Shown here: positions 23,601 through 30,119 of the stretch, piece by piece
How positions within the stretch are numbered: the first letter of the stretch is position 1
How the letters are laid out: each line of letters starts with the position of its first letter
NCBI RefSeq assembly: GCF_027579695.1
Contig: NC_083572.1
Location: 14,096,915-14,160,914, forward strand
Source of the DNA: Neoarius graeffei
Lineage: Eukaryota; Chordata; Actinopteri; Siluriformes; Ariidae
Length of the DNA stretch: 64,000 nucleotides
Direction: 5' to 3'
Made by a program: the position numbers and the translations under genes
Notes under the pieces: generated by a model
What the model was told of the DNA's origin: nothing
Seen by the model: the letters and a program-made list of their open reading frames with translations, nothing else
Databases searched by the model: none

Positions 23601-24372
23601 CACCACATATCCAAACGGCCTGGGTCGGATTTGAAAAAATCGGATCTGTGTTGTTCATATTGTCAATAAAAGATCGGATACAGGTCACATATGGGCGAAA
23701 AGATCGGATTTGAGTCACTTCAGCCTGCAGTGTGAACGTAGCCATTTAGTCTGGCTTGCCAGGCTACTCAAAGAGTGGATTCTTTGGCTGTCAAAACACA
23801 AAGAACTGGTTCAAGATTAGGCACCGGATGTGAACCGGGTCTTGAACCACTTTAGTGGAAATGGGGGTACCAATGTGGAATGGGACGTTCAGTGTGATGG
23901 TCAGGTGTCCACCAACTTTTGGCCATAGAGTGCATTTTCTATACATCATTTGTTCCATATCCAACGTTCAATCTTTATCCTACAGATTGCACTGGTTATA
24001 TGATAAAATTAATCAGTGAGTGTTTTCTTTTATACTGTTATTTGTGACTTTGAAAGTACAGTAAATGATGCAGAAGCAGCCATTATAATAAAACTCACCG
24101 TCTGCTGGGATTGTGGCTGCAAATTCCCGCTGTTGGACATAAAGCAGGCACTTTGGATCCACTGTCACAATGGGTCTGGAGCGAAATGTTTTGGCATTTT
24201 CCTTCAGGAAACGTAAAAAGATGTCATATATTAACCTACTAATACCAGTTAGAAACAGTGTATTAAACCCAGGCCTGGCCATGGCACTCACCTTTAAATG
24301 GGAATACTTCGAGAATAGTTCAGTTGTTGATATTACACGGTCGATTCGTTTGTTTTGAGTCAGAAGTGGCAT
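5034..24372 (-). CDS. ntan1: N-terminal asparagine amidohydrolase NTAN1
   Basis: Converts N-terminal Asn of proteins to Asp, which feeds ATE1 arginylation and Arg/N-degron proteolysis; a cytosolic/nuclear enzyme. Ten coding exons on the minus strand, in order: 24372-24292, 24201-24099, 12465-12400, 12296-12188, 12066-11993, 11874-11821, 11741-11688, 11440-11343, 5407-5294, 5201-5034. They join in phase to 306 aa (the human protein is 310). The product starts MPLL, so removal of Met exposes Pro2 as in the mammalian enzyme. It keeps LLYVQQREF, then SEDATTC with the nucleophile Cys75, ELHLIGGFDDD, RPIIYGI and FWLDQDD, ending AEPPHFVQHI...CP-stop. Introns 2 (11.6 kb) and 8 (5.9 kb) are swollen by transposons; the acceptor of exon 8 is pyrimidine-poor. 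The start fits the family N terminus exactly. No close polyadenylation signal is seen; the nearest hexamer is at 4541-4546. Confidence 0.95.
5569..5638. repeat. (TA)n microsatellite
   Basis: About 35 uninterrupted TA dinucleotides near the left end of the hAT element. The run splits a motif that is continuous in related fish hAT elements. Confidence 0.97.
5793..6145 (+). mobile_element. DANA/Mermaid-like SINE
   Basis: A complete plus-strand copy with the GGGCGGCACGG head and a GATGAG tail. A perfect 12-bp TSD (ATGATTGGTTTT) lies at 5781-5792 and 6146-6157. It is nested in the Tol2-like element and so is younger than it. Confidence 0.93.
6237..6506 (+). pseudogene. hAT transposase N-terminal BED-finger remnant (Tol2-like)
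   Basis: An open frame of 89 codons. Its middle reads KDSFRFKCLPK, then ITAYKNSPSNLRKHVE. This corresponds to the BED zinc finger of Tol2-type transposases, where the motif is KCxxCLPxxK...SPSNLRKHIE. The second cysteine of the CxxC pair is missing and the frame ends soon after the finger. No catalytic domain follows before the element's right end, so this is a relic of an autonomous parent. Confidence 0.72.
7576..7949 (-). mobile_element. DANA/Mermaid-like SINE
   Basis: A full-length reverse copy in ntan1 intron 8. A perfect 12-bp TSD (GACTCAGTGAAT) lies at 7564-7575 and 7950-7961. Confidence 0.93.
9052..10092. mobile_element. MITE family C, copy 1
   Basis: The ends are CGCTACATTCACACTGCA and the complement of GGCTACGTTCACACTGCA, with a 3-bp TSD TTA (9049-9051 and 10093-10095). 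Copy B2 at 63300-63350 shows the uninterrupted version of this insertion site (complement reads AAACCTTAGTGAGG), which confirms the borders. The sister copy is at 22683-23743. Confidence 0.85.
9411..9785. mobile_element. element D inside C1
   Basis: The TIR CAGGGGCGCAGATA at 9411 matches the complement of the right end near 9772-9785. A homologous segment sits at the same place in C2 (23041-23452), a reversed copy is at 24755-25125, and a short fragment is at 26432-26485. The related ORF at 25057 suggests a hAT-like parent, which is inference. Confidence 0.7.
10762..10955 (+). mobile_element. tRNA-derived SINE (second family)
   Basis: It begins with GTGGCTCAGGTGGATAAGGC (A-box like) followed by GGGTTTGATTCC (B-box like). 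A CT-rich body and an A-rich tail come next. A 7-bp TSD (CATTCCT) lies at 10755-10761 and 10956-10962. The same family is found in reverse at 38223-38405. The tRNA-like head is part of the SINE, not a functional tRNA gene. Confidence 0.85.
12640..13772 (+). mobile_element. unclassified retroposon-like unit with one ORF and a 3' ATTC-repeat tail
   Basis: A pyrimidine-rich leader (12650-12720) precedes the ORF at 12770. A C/T-rich 3' region ends in GATAAAGGG followed by (TTCA)n at 13748-13770. A short tandem tail of this kind is typical of non-LTR retroposition. No reverse transcriptase, TIR or TSD was identified, so the boundaries are approximate. Confidence 0.4.
12770..13576 (+). CDS. unrecognised 268-aa membrane protein ORF in ntan1 intron 2
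   Basis: I do not recognise this protein. The longest frame in the non-ddx17 part after the transposases, it starts MELVNWSP with A at -3. Residues about 50-64 (ASLSVEDIEDIYLFG) lead into a strongly hydrophobic segment, about 63-84 (GIMITGLLLIGLGIALVYR), that looks like one membrane helix. A hydrophilic part follows with spaced hydrophobics (IQNLNHNMVVILEKLSALQ, about residues 113-132) suggesting a coiled coil. After about residue 150 the composition changes to Arg/His/Pro-rich, which may mean a frameshift or the end of true coding. It is antisense to ntan1 and probably belongs to a mobile element. Confidence 0.4.
   Translation: MELVNWSPNKIDTVFSTRSLGSGEPACPAGTFAAGYAMDAWERWRVVCLASLSVEDIEDIYLFGIMITGLLLIGLGIALVYRGNQTTVTAVQSPTKLPDMIEAVGKAVGTQTVDIQNLNHNMVVILEKLSALQGISFSETNLNRMDEMDRYGRAVWTCKDCVWKDQTIYILSTFGSLRQHRPRLRPLLRQHFPLKVTAGRRSCIPRIPSSTFRGRHFHPQCDKRVRDQHLNGCRSGRLFACAGLPLPPFPPFKSHVLKCTCVLMWRGF
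13866..14182 (-). mobile_element. SINE, head-truncated and diverged
   Basis: A reverse copy beginning with the ATCCATCCATTAT-type tail. It ends at CTTGATGTGAGGCGA, so the tRNA-like head is missing. Several differences from the other copies mark it as older. Confidence 0.8.
14221..14600 (+). mobile_element. DANA/Mermaid-like SINE inside the LINE
   Basis: A complete plus copy with a 13-bp TSD (ACATTTTCATGTA) at 14207-14219 and 14601-14613. The LINE reading frame resumes directly after the right TSD. Confidence 0.92.
14729..15583. mobile_element. TIR element inserted in the LINE, itself carrying an LTR-like segment
   Basis: The left end, TTGTAGTACTCGATTCC, is matched by the complement of the right end, GTGTTGTAATCGAGTCAC, with further GGACTCGA/TCGAGTCC motifs inside. 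This is the pattern of a fish hAT-type MITE. The TSD was not resolved. The insertion splits the LINE RT frame between the block 2 and block A regions. Confidence 0.55.
14912..15337 (+). mobile_element. possible solo LTR of a Ty3/gypsy-type retrotransposon
   Basis: It starts TGTCACACC and ends TCTGACA, followed by GAATACTTCGC as after many fish gypsy LTRs. A TATA box (TATATAAAA, 15055-15063) and an AATAAA (15288-15293) lie in the expected order. No second LTR or internal gag-pol is present. The frame at 15104-15409 reads through the U5-like part and was not called as a gene. Confidence 0.45.
16597..17481 (+). mobile_element. THAP-bearing TIR element with 6-bp TSD
   Basis: The left end, CATACATGCCAACC, matches the complement of the right end, CATACATGTCAACC. 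The flanks are a 6-bp TSD CTGGTA (16591-16596 and 17482-17487). Joining the flanks restores the L2 3' sequence CCCTCTGGTAGGAGGCTGCG. It carries one THAP-like exon and no transposase core. Confidence 0.75.
17021..17100 (+). pseudogene. THAP zinc-finger first exon of a transposase
   Basis: An ATG opens 26 codons reading MPHSCAAFNCTNR, then HGITFHR, followed by a perfect donor (AG|GTGAGA). This is the CxxxxC...GITFHxFP start of a THAP domain as found in P-type, ISL2EU and Kolobok transposases. No downstream exon with the DHF part or catalytic domain exists before the element ends, so it is an orphan exon. Confidence 0.75.
18658..19350 (+). mobile_element. Harbinger-type MITE family E, copy 1
   Basis: The ends are TGCCGCTTTTCCACTAC and the complement of TGGCCCTTTTCCACTACC, with a 3-bp TSD TAA (18655-18657 and 19351-19353). 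Two more copies lie at 53183-53867 and 60097-60759. It carries the small conserved ORF at 18908-19036. Confidence 0.87.
18908..19036 (+). pseudogene. conserved 42-codon ORF of MITE E, probable orphan first exon
   Basis: It reads MEDMESLVLLVLVLWLVV, then a charged part with NRYWQERIDEARRIRL, and stops. The same frame is preserved in E2 (from 53443) and E3 (60337-60465). A short acidic start, a Leu-rich run and an Arg-rich end resemble the N-terminal exon of fish PIF/Harbinger transposases. This is inference: no catalytic region is present. Confidence 0.45.
19711..19842 (-). mobile_element. SINE, 5'-truncated
   Basis: Only the tail-proximal 130 bp are present, in reverse, ending at CATCACAGGGCTG. 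Near-identical flanks (TTCAGAACTT at about 19700 and TTCAAAACTT at about 19844) suggest truncation at insertion. Confidence 0.8.
20971..21290 (+). mobile_element. V-SINE-like element with a L2-like tail
   Basis: It has a tRNA-type head (GGTGTAGTGGTTAGCACAGTC, then GGGTTCGAACCC). The body differs from the DANA-like copies, with CTTGAGCAAGGTAC and GGTTAAATGCAGAGGATG, and the tail is TGACAAATAAAGGCCTCTTC with CTT repeats. This is a separate SINE family from the common one in the window. Confidence 0.75.
22036..22281 (+). pseudogene. RecQ-like DNA helicase N-terminal fragment of a transposon
   Basis: ATG at 22036 opens a frame of 81 codons: MATASEQRTFDSALESVLEE, then a Q-motif-like LKHEQEEALRSFL. 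Walker A follows as LPTGYGKSLIYQLAPLV, as in RecQ-family helicases (TGxGKSLCYQLPA). The frame breaks off after KRMGL, before the DExH box, and ends in unrelated residues. It is likely a relic of an accessory helicase from the autonomous parent element. A host recql gene is excluded because the fragment lies between the TIRs. Confidence 0.68.
22683..23743. mobile_element. MITE family C, copy 2
   Basis: The ends are CGCTACGTTCACACTGCA and the complement of GGCTACGTTCACACTGCA, with a 3-bp TSD ATT (22680-22682 and 23744-23746). It is about 95% alike to C1 by eye, and it carries the D segment (23041-23452) at the same place. It is nested near the right end of the RecQ-bearing element. Confidence 0.85.
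23085..23109. repeat. poly-G run
   Basis: A G-homopolymer of about 24 bases in the D segment of C2. It is absent from C1, so it expanded locally or reflects sequencing error. Confidence 0.85.
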
Positions 24373-24439
24373 TTTCCCCCAACAAATATGAATAAATATC
24401 CCTAACAGTATTTATTCTGTGATATTTACTGCACACTCT

Positions 24440-24520
24440 GCTTATGCGCGTGCACTTCCTGTGTTTCACCCCTCCGCCGTCACAGCACGGGGGCTGCGCT
24501 CCAATCCGCGCATGCGCAGC
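24440..24520 (-). promoter_or_regulatory. likely ntan1 core promoter
   Basis: It lies 70-150 bp upstream of the ntan1 ATG in a GC- and CpG-rich patch. It holds a perfect NRF1 palindrome GCGCATGCGC (24508-24517), a CCAAT pentamer (24501-24505) and an ETS-like ACTTCCTG (24454-24461). No TATA box is seen. This is the usual layout of a TATA-less housekeeping promoter. Confidence 0.6.
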
Positions 24521-24692
24521 GAATTAGTGCTCGTGCTGTAGAAATTCTGTCCGCTTGTCGAATCGGATTGGAACACAGCCCGTGCACTGGGAACACTGAG
24601 ATCATCAAACGTGCCGCTTCAAACGTATGCAAATTCGAGTGATGCATATTTAATTGGGGTCCTCCACAGTAACAGTGTTTCTGGTCGGACAG

Positions 24693-24742
24693 TATAATAA
24701 TAATAATAATAATAATAATTATTATTATTATTATTATTATTA
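24693..24742. repeat. (AAT)n(ATT)n self-complementary microsatellite
   Basis: About eight AAT units run directly into about eight ATT units, so the whole 50 bp can fold back on itself. Confidence 0.95.
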
Positions 24743-24754
24743 TGCGGGCGGCAC

Positions 24755-25125
24755 AGGCGCAGATAGAGGGGGGGATTCGTCCCACCCAGATTTAAATTCA
24801 CCTCGTTCGGTCCCCCACCCCACTTATAGGGAGGAAAAAACGTCTATGCTGTCTTTCTTTGCATAAGGCAAACCTCACGGAAAAATCAAAAGACTAATTA
24901 CCATTCGGTTTATTGAGGTGCACAGCAGTACATACATAGTTGCAACTGCGCAGACTGCACGGGTTGCGAGCTCGAGCTTGGTTGCTATGGTTACCCACAA
25001 CAAGTTTGACAGGCATATCGGGGACAGCGGCTCCTAGTTCAGGACCCCAACACGGCATGATGAAGGGTGCCAAAAGGCAGAAAACGATTGCGTCGTTTTT
25101 TCAAAAAAAAAAAAAAGACAAGTGA
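24755..25125 (-). mobile_element. element D, copy 3 (reversed)
   Basis: The complement of the D segments inside C1 and C2, starting CAGGCGCAGATAGAG. It extends past their common end into the ORF at 25057, so it preserves a part of the parent element that the C-borne copies lack. Confidence 0.65.
25057..25125 (+). pseudogene. N-terminal remnant of a hAT (TTF/ZMYM1-type) transposase
   Basis: The frame reads MMKGAKRQKTIASFFQKK and then lysines encoded by an A14 run, where the frame is lost. Basic N termini of the form KRQxxIxxFF are typical of hAT proteins with a TTF-type zinc finger. The QKTIASFF part also matches the PCNA-interacting (PIP) box QxxhxxFF. No downstream domain remains. Confidence 0.45.
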
Positions 25126-25833
25126 CAGGGAGCTTCATGTGCTGTTAAATAGCTCTGGGGTGATAGTTATGCAAATACTGCTTACGAGTTCAGGAAAATC
25201 TCCGTTTGGAGGGGTACAGAAGCCCTACCCCTTCCCCTACCCCTCCGCGTTAACTGGGATTGGGATACCCCTACCCCTTCACGTGAACGCGCAAAATGGA
25301 GGGGAAGGGCCAAGGGGTTGGTCCAAGGGGTGAAATGGGATTCGGCCTTTATCATATCACCTTGCAATTTTTTGATAGTCTGTTCAAAGTAATGTCGTAG
25401 TGAAAGTAAAATCGTCCGGAGTAGAGATGCCTTTCTGGTAGCCTCCTTCTTTCGGTGGTAGCCTGTAGATATAGTGCTCAGAAGGCAGTTTTAATGTTTA
25501 ATCTGGCGTTCCCTGCCATAATTTCAGCGAGCATATTGTTTCATAAGGAAACTTTGCGAAGAGTTGTTGACTGACTGCCGCTCACGCAACACACAGGCAT
25601 AGTTAGAAAGTCAGGATGCACTGGTTTACACTTTACACACACACACGTAGCCCAGCCTCTCGCTATGTTTAACAGTTGGAATTTAGCGGTTTTAAAACTA
25701 GTTTTGCAATTTCTGTGCGTGATGATAATGTGTAAACTTTGGATTTCCATAGGCTATGTTAAAATGTTATCATTGTCCTGGCCTGCAGGTAGTTCCTGGT
25801 GATGGCAGTGAGGGAGGTGAAATAACATGTATA

Positions 25834-26359
25834 CACACGTTCAAAAGTTTGGGGTCACCCAGACAATTTTGTGTTTTCCATGAAAAGTCACTTTTATTTA
25901 CCACCATAAGTTGTAAAATGAATAGAAAATATAGTCAAGACATTTTTCTGGCCATTTTGAGCATTTAATCGACCCCACAAATGTGATGCTCCAGAAACTC
26001 AGTCTGCTGAAAGGAAGGTCAGTTTTATAGCTTCTCTAAAGAGCTCAACTGTTTTCAGCTGTGCTAACATGATTGTACAAGGGTTTTCTAATCATCCATT
26101 AGCCTTCTGAGGCAATGAGCAAACACATTGTACCATTAGAACACTGGAGTGAGAGTTGCTGGAAATGGGCCTCTATACACCTATGGAGATATTGCACCAA
26201 AAACCAGACATTTGCAGCTAGAATAGTCATTTACCACATTAGCAATGTATAGAGTGGATTTCTGATTAGTTTAAAGTGATCTTCATTGAAAAGAACAGTG
26301 CTTTTCTTTCAAAAATAAGGACATTTCAAAGTGACCCCAAACTTTTGAACGGTAGTGTG
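25834..26359. mobile_element. Tc1-type MITE
   Basis: The termini are CACACGTTCAAAAGTTTGGG and the complement of CACACTACCGTTCAAAAG, with TA at both flanks. This is a common fish Tc1-derived MITE without coding capacity. Confidence 0.85.

Positions 26360-26363
<4 letters not shown>

Positions 26364-26403
<40 letters not shown>
26364..26403. repeat. (TA)n microsatellite
   Basis: About 20 TA units directly after the Tc1-type MITE, continuing as a short ACACATATATACACA stretch. Confidence 0.95.
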
Positions 26404-26404
<1 letters not shown>

Positions 26405-26431
26405 GCACACATATATATACACAAAATGGAA

Positions 26432-26485
26432 TCATTTGCTGGCAGCTCAGTCCTCCCCAGTTCAAAAGTCCTATCTGCGCCCCTG
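26432..26485 (-). mobile_element. fragment of element D
   Basis: TTTGCTGGCAGC to CTATCTGCGCCCCTG is the complement of the D left end, cut off by the SINE that follows. Confidence 0.6.
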
Positions 26486-26487
26486 GC

Positions 26488-26816
26488 GGGCGGCACGGTG
26501 GTGTAGTGGTTAGCGCTGTCGCCTCACAGCAAGAAGGTCCAGGTTCGAGCCCCGTGGCCGATGTGGGTTTCCTCCGGGTGCCCCGGTTTCCCCCACAGTC
26601 CAAAGACATGCAGGTTAGATTAACTGGTGACTCTAAATTGAGCGTAGGTGTGAATGTGAGTGTGAATGGTTGTCTGTGTCTATGTGTCAACCCTGTGATG
26701 ACCTGGCAATTTGTCCAGGGTGTACCCCGCCTTTCACCCGTAGTCAGCTGGGATAGGCTCCAGCTTGCCTGCGACCCTGTAGAACAGGATAAAGTGGCTA
26801 CAAATAATGAGATGAG
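26488..26816 (+). mobile_element. DANA/Mermaid-like SINE
   Basis: A plus copy with a complete head and tail and an internal deletion of about 50 bp around the CCCCGTGTCCGC region. It is followed at once by another copy. Confidence 0.9.
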
Positions 26817-26821
26817 ATTAT

Positions 26822-27088
26822 GGGTGGTATGGTGGTGTAGTGGTTAGCGCTGTCGCCTCACAGCAAGAAGGTCCGGGTTTGAGCCCCGAAGCTAGCGAGG
26901 GCCTTTCTGTGCGGAGTTTGCATGTTCTTCCCGTGTCCGCGTGGGTTTCCTCCGGTTTCCCCCACAGTCCAAAGACATGCAGGTTAGGTTAACTGGTGAC
27001 TCTAAATTGACCATAGGTGTGAATAGGCTTCAGCTTGCCTGCGACCCTGTAGAACAGGATAAAGCAGCTAGAGATAATGAGATGAGAT
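26822..27088 (+). mobile_element. DANA/Mermaid-like SINE, internally deleted
   Basis: It lacks the section between GGTGTGAAT and GGCTTCAGCTTG. It is arranged head-to-tail with the preceding SINE and directly abuts the truncated 5' end of an RTE-like LINE. Confidence 0.88.
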
Positions 27089-27980
27089 TATTATCATGCT
27101 TCGCAGATGCCTGCAACGAGTTTGGGCTCACTATAAGCCTGAAGAAGACCAGCATCGTGGGCCAGGACGTCAGCAGAGCTCCCCACATCACCATCGGCAA
27201 CCTACCGAGCTGAGCGTGTGGATCGGCAAAGCAGTAACAGCAATGGCCTGTCTTGCGAAGAGAGTCTGGGACAACACCATGCTCACGACCAACACCAAAA
27301 TGAGAGTGCATCAGGCCTGCATGCTGAGCACTCTCTTCTATGGAAGCGAAGCATGGACCCTCTACTCCTGCCAAGAACGCAGACTGAACGCCTTCCACAT
27401 GTGCTGTCTCAGAAGACTTCTGGGCATCACCTGGCAGGACCGTGTCACCAATACCAATGTCCTGGCCAAGGCAGGGATGCCCACATGTTTGCCCTGCTGA
27501 CCCAGAGACGCTAGGCCACATCAGCTGCATGGACAACGGCCGCATCCCAAAGGATGTGCTGTATGGTGAGCTGGCCACAGGCTCCAGACCCACAGGATGA
27601 CCCGCACTACACTACAAGAACGTGTGCAAGCGCAACCTGAGGGCAGGTGGCTTCAACCCTGCAGACCTGGAGACGGCGTCCTCAGACTGCACCGGCTGGC
27701 GGTCCACCACCAAGGCCGTCGTTGGGGAAGCCAAGGAAAGGAGAGAGACCCGGTGGGGGGAGAAGAGGCTCCAACGACAGCGAAGACTGTAGTTGGCACC
27801 AACAGACACCCGACCAAGCAACTTCACCTGCAGCAACTGTAGCAGATCGTGCGGCTCACGCATTGGCCTATACAGTCATACGAGGTGCTGCAACTCGATA
27901 ACTGACGGATGACCCCTGGCACAGATCACCATGATCTTTCGAGATTGAAGGAGCCAACAACAACAATAATAATAATAATG
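27089..27980 (+). mobile_element. RTE-like LINE, 3' end only
   Basis: The 3' end of the RT frame is followed by GATCTTTCGAGATTGAAGGA and a CAACAA/AAT tail, as in vertebrate RTE-type LINEs. It is heavily 5'-truncated, starting inside the RT domain. Confidence 0.75.
27096..27840 (+). pseudogene. C-terminal reverse-transcriptase fragment (RTE-like)
   Basis: Translation gives NEFGLTISLKKT and then, in another frame, KAVTAMACLAKRVWDN. LFYGSEAWTLYSCQERRLNA and RRLLGITWQDRVTNTNVL follow, the characteristic post-catalytic thumb/C-terminal segment of these RTs. At least two frameshifts are visible (near 27210 and 27490), so it is a dead copy. Confidence 0.8.
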
Positions 27981-28925
27981 TGAAAGAAGGGCGGCACGGT
28001 GGTGTAGTGGTTAGCGCTGTCGCCTCACAGCAAGAAGGGCCGGGTTTGAGCCCCGTGGCTGGCGAGGGCCTTTCTGTGTGGAGTTTGCACGTTCTCCCCG
28101 TGTCCGCGTGGGTTTCCTCTGGGTGCTGCGGTTTCCCCCACAGTCCAAAGACATGCAGGTTAGGTTAACTGGTGACTCTAAATTGACCGTAGGTGTGAAT
28201 GTGAGTGTGAATGGTTGTCTGTGTCTATGTGTCAGCCCTGTGATGACCTGGGGCCTCATGTACAAAGCTTGCGTACGCACAAAAAAGCTACGTACGTCAC
28301 TTTCTGCGCAAACATTCGTATGTACAAAGATTGACTTGGCGTGGAAAAGTGCGGTACTCTACGCAAACCTCATGGCTAGCGTACGCACATTTCTGGTGCA
28401 TCTTGGTACTTGGCGACACTTAGAGGCAGAGCAACGCAACTACATTTAGGCCTACTCGGTCAAGAGTCATGACATGGAGATAAGAGGCATCCAAAAATGC
28501 ATCGGAACATCAGGATGCGTGAATTGAAATGTATGTCAGTCATACGACATTGTCGAGACACATAATGCGAGACTGTTGGGTAAATGCCAACAGATCCATC
28601 AACCATCCCTTCCATATTGTAATTACGGGAAATGAGAAACCCCAGCAATATCATTTCGATATTATTCCCATTGACTATTGGTTAATTAATTAAATTAAAG
28701 AATGCACATGCAGGACCATGCATTGCAGCTAGCTTAATAGATCTTCCTCGCGCATTTGCCGCGAGGTGTCAGACTGAAATATTATTATTAGTTGATGTTG
28801 CGTGGGGTAGCCTTATCACATAATTACCAAGATCAATATATGAAACGATTTCCAAGTGTGTACAAATCAGACACAACCGCGGTGTGTGGGGACCAATCAC
28901 TAGCATGCATCAAATTAAATGAGGA

Positions 28926-28932
28926 TATAAAA
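28926..28932 (+). promoter_or_regulatory. TATA box of the Harbinger transposase gene
   Basis: TATAAAA lies 14-20 bp before the first ATG at 28946, with a further in-frame ATG at 28964. The close spacing may mean that translation begins at a later ATG. Confidence 0.5.
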
Positions 28933-28945
28933 GCATGCGCAATAT

Positions 28946-30086
28946 GTGGCGATAACCGATAGGATGACAATGGCGTTGTTAGCCTTATTGGAAGACGCTG
29001 CAAATGGTCGGATTAGGAGGGAATGGGTGTTCCGTGATTACACCGATTTCCTGGCTTACGATGATGACTGGCTTATCAGCCGATTCAGACTTCCAAGAGC
29101 CATTCTTTTGGAGCTCTGTGCTGAGTTGGGCCCGGGGTTGGAGAGGGAGACGGCGAGGAGTCACGCCTTACCCGTTCCTATCCAAGTCCTGACCACGCTT
29201 GGGTTCCTAGCAACAGGCTCATTCCAGAGGGAACTGGCCGACCGGTCGGGAATGAGCCAGACAGCTCTCAGCCACGCTATTCCGTCTGTGTTAAATGGAA
29301 TCATCCGACTGTCGGCCAGGTACATACGGTTTCCCTATGATGTGGCAGACCAAGCACAGATAAAAGCGCAATTTGCAGCGATAGCCAGTTTTCCAAATGT
29401 AATCGGAGTGATCGACTGCACGCATATTGCTATAAAGGCGCCATCTGAGGGTGAACATGTGTACGTGAATAGGAAACATTTCCACTCTATAAACGTACAG
29501 ATTATATGTGATGCCCAAATGCGCCTGACAAATATCGTAGCAAGGTGGCCTGGGGCGACCCACGATGCATTTGTCCTGGCGAACAGCTCGGTGGGAAACA
29601 GACTGGATGCCGGCAGAGTGCATGATGGGTGGTTACTTGGTAAGCAATCTAAAACACTTGAAGTGAATTCACTTGAAATATACACATGTTGGATAGCTTA
29701 TGCTGGACCTATCCCAATTGCTCATAGGAGACAGCGGCTACCCACTCCGAAAATGGTTACTGACCCCCCTAGCCAACCCACGGACTGATCAGGAGCAGCG
29801 CTACAACAACCTCCGCGCACGGACGCGGTCAGTGGTGGAGCGCACCATTGGCCACCTGAAAAGCCGGTGGCGCTGCCTTGACCGGAGTGGGGGGGTGCTG
29901 CTCTATCAGCCCGACAAGGCGTGCCGTATTGCGCTGGCGTGTGGCATGTTACACAATGTGGCGCAGCGGCACGGCGTGCCAATAATGGAGCGAGACCTGC
30001 CGGAGGACCCAGACCCTGGGCCTCACAACGAGGTGCCACAGCGACATGGCATACAAACCTGGCAGCGCTTAATAGCCACAATGTGA
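28946..30086 (+). CDS. HARBI1-like DDE transposase of the Harbinger element
   Basis: Cuts and pastes the element. Exon 1 is 28946-29639 and exon 2 is 29728-30086. The 88-bp intron has GT (29640) and AG ends, and the joined product is 350 aa, the usual HARBI1 length (human 349). A helical N-terminal part (residues about 75-125, with the SQTALSHAI HTH-like segment) precedes the RNase H-type DDE core. Core motifs are GVIDCTH with Asp157, WPGATHDAF with Asp207, and SVVERTIGHLK with Glu269. All three acidic residues are intact and no stop or frameshift is present. The start could be Met1, Met7 or Met9. Related transposases need the Myb-like partner encoded next door for nuclear entry and DNA binding. 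Confidence 0.9.
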
Positions 30087-30119
30087 AAAGGTAAGGGCAG
30101 ACGGGACACGGGACACCAT

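Larger units (their letters stand above)
21824..23766 (+). mobile_element. TIR element with 9-bp TSD carrying a RecQ-like helicase fragment
   Basis: The left end, TAGCCTAGTAAACTAGAC, matches the complement of the right end, TAGCCTGGCAAGCCAGACTA, differing only by transitions. A perfect 9-bp TSD (CTCAAAGAG) lies at 21815-21823 and 23767-23775. Without the nested C2 the element is about 880 bp. The superfamily is uncertain; 9 bp would suit MuDR- or Merlin-like elements. Confidence 0.75.
20842..23935 (+). mobile_element. degenerate Tc1-type element, interrupted twice
   Basis: The left part starts near GGTTTGTGGACACCTGCCCATC. The right end is its complement near 23900-23932 (GATGGTCAGGTGTCCACC). 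A transposase remnant at about 21290-21420 reads KTWFTKFGVEELEWP and then SPDL.PIEHLWDEL, the last catalytic region of Tc1 transposases. A SINE (20971-21290) and the RecQ-bearing element (21824-23766) are inserted. Confidence 0.72.
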
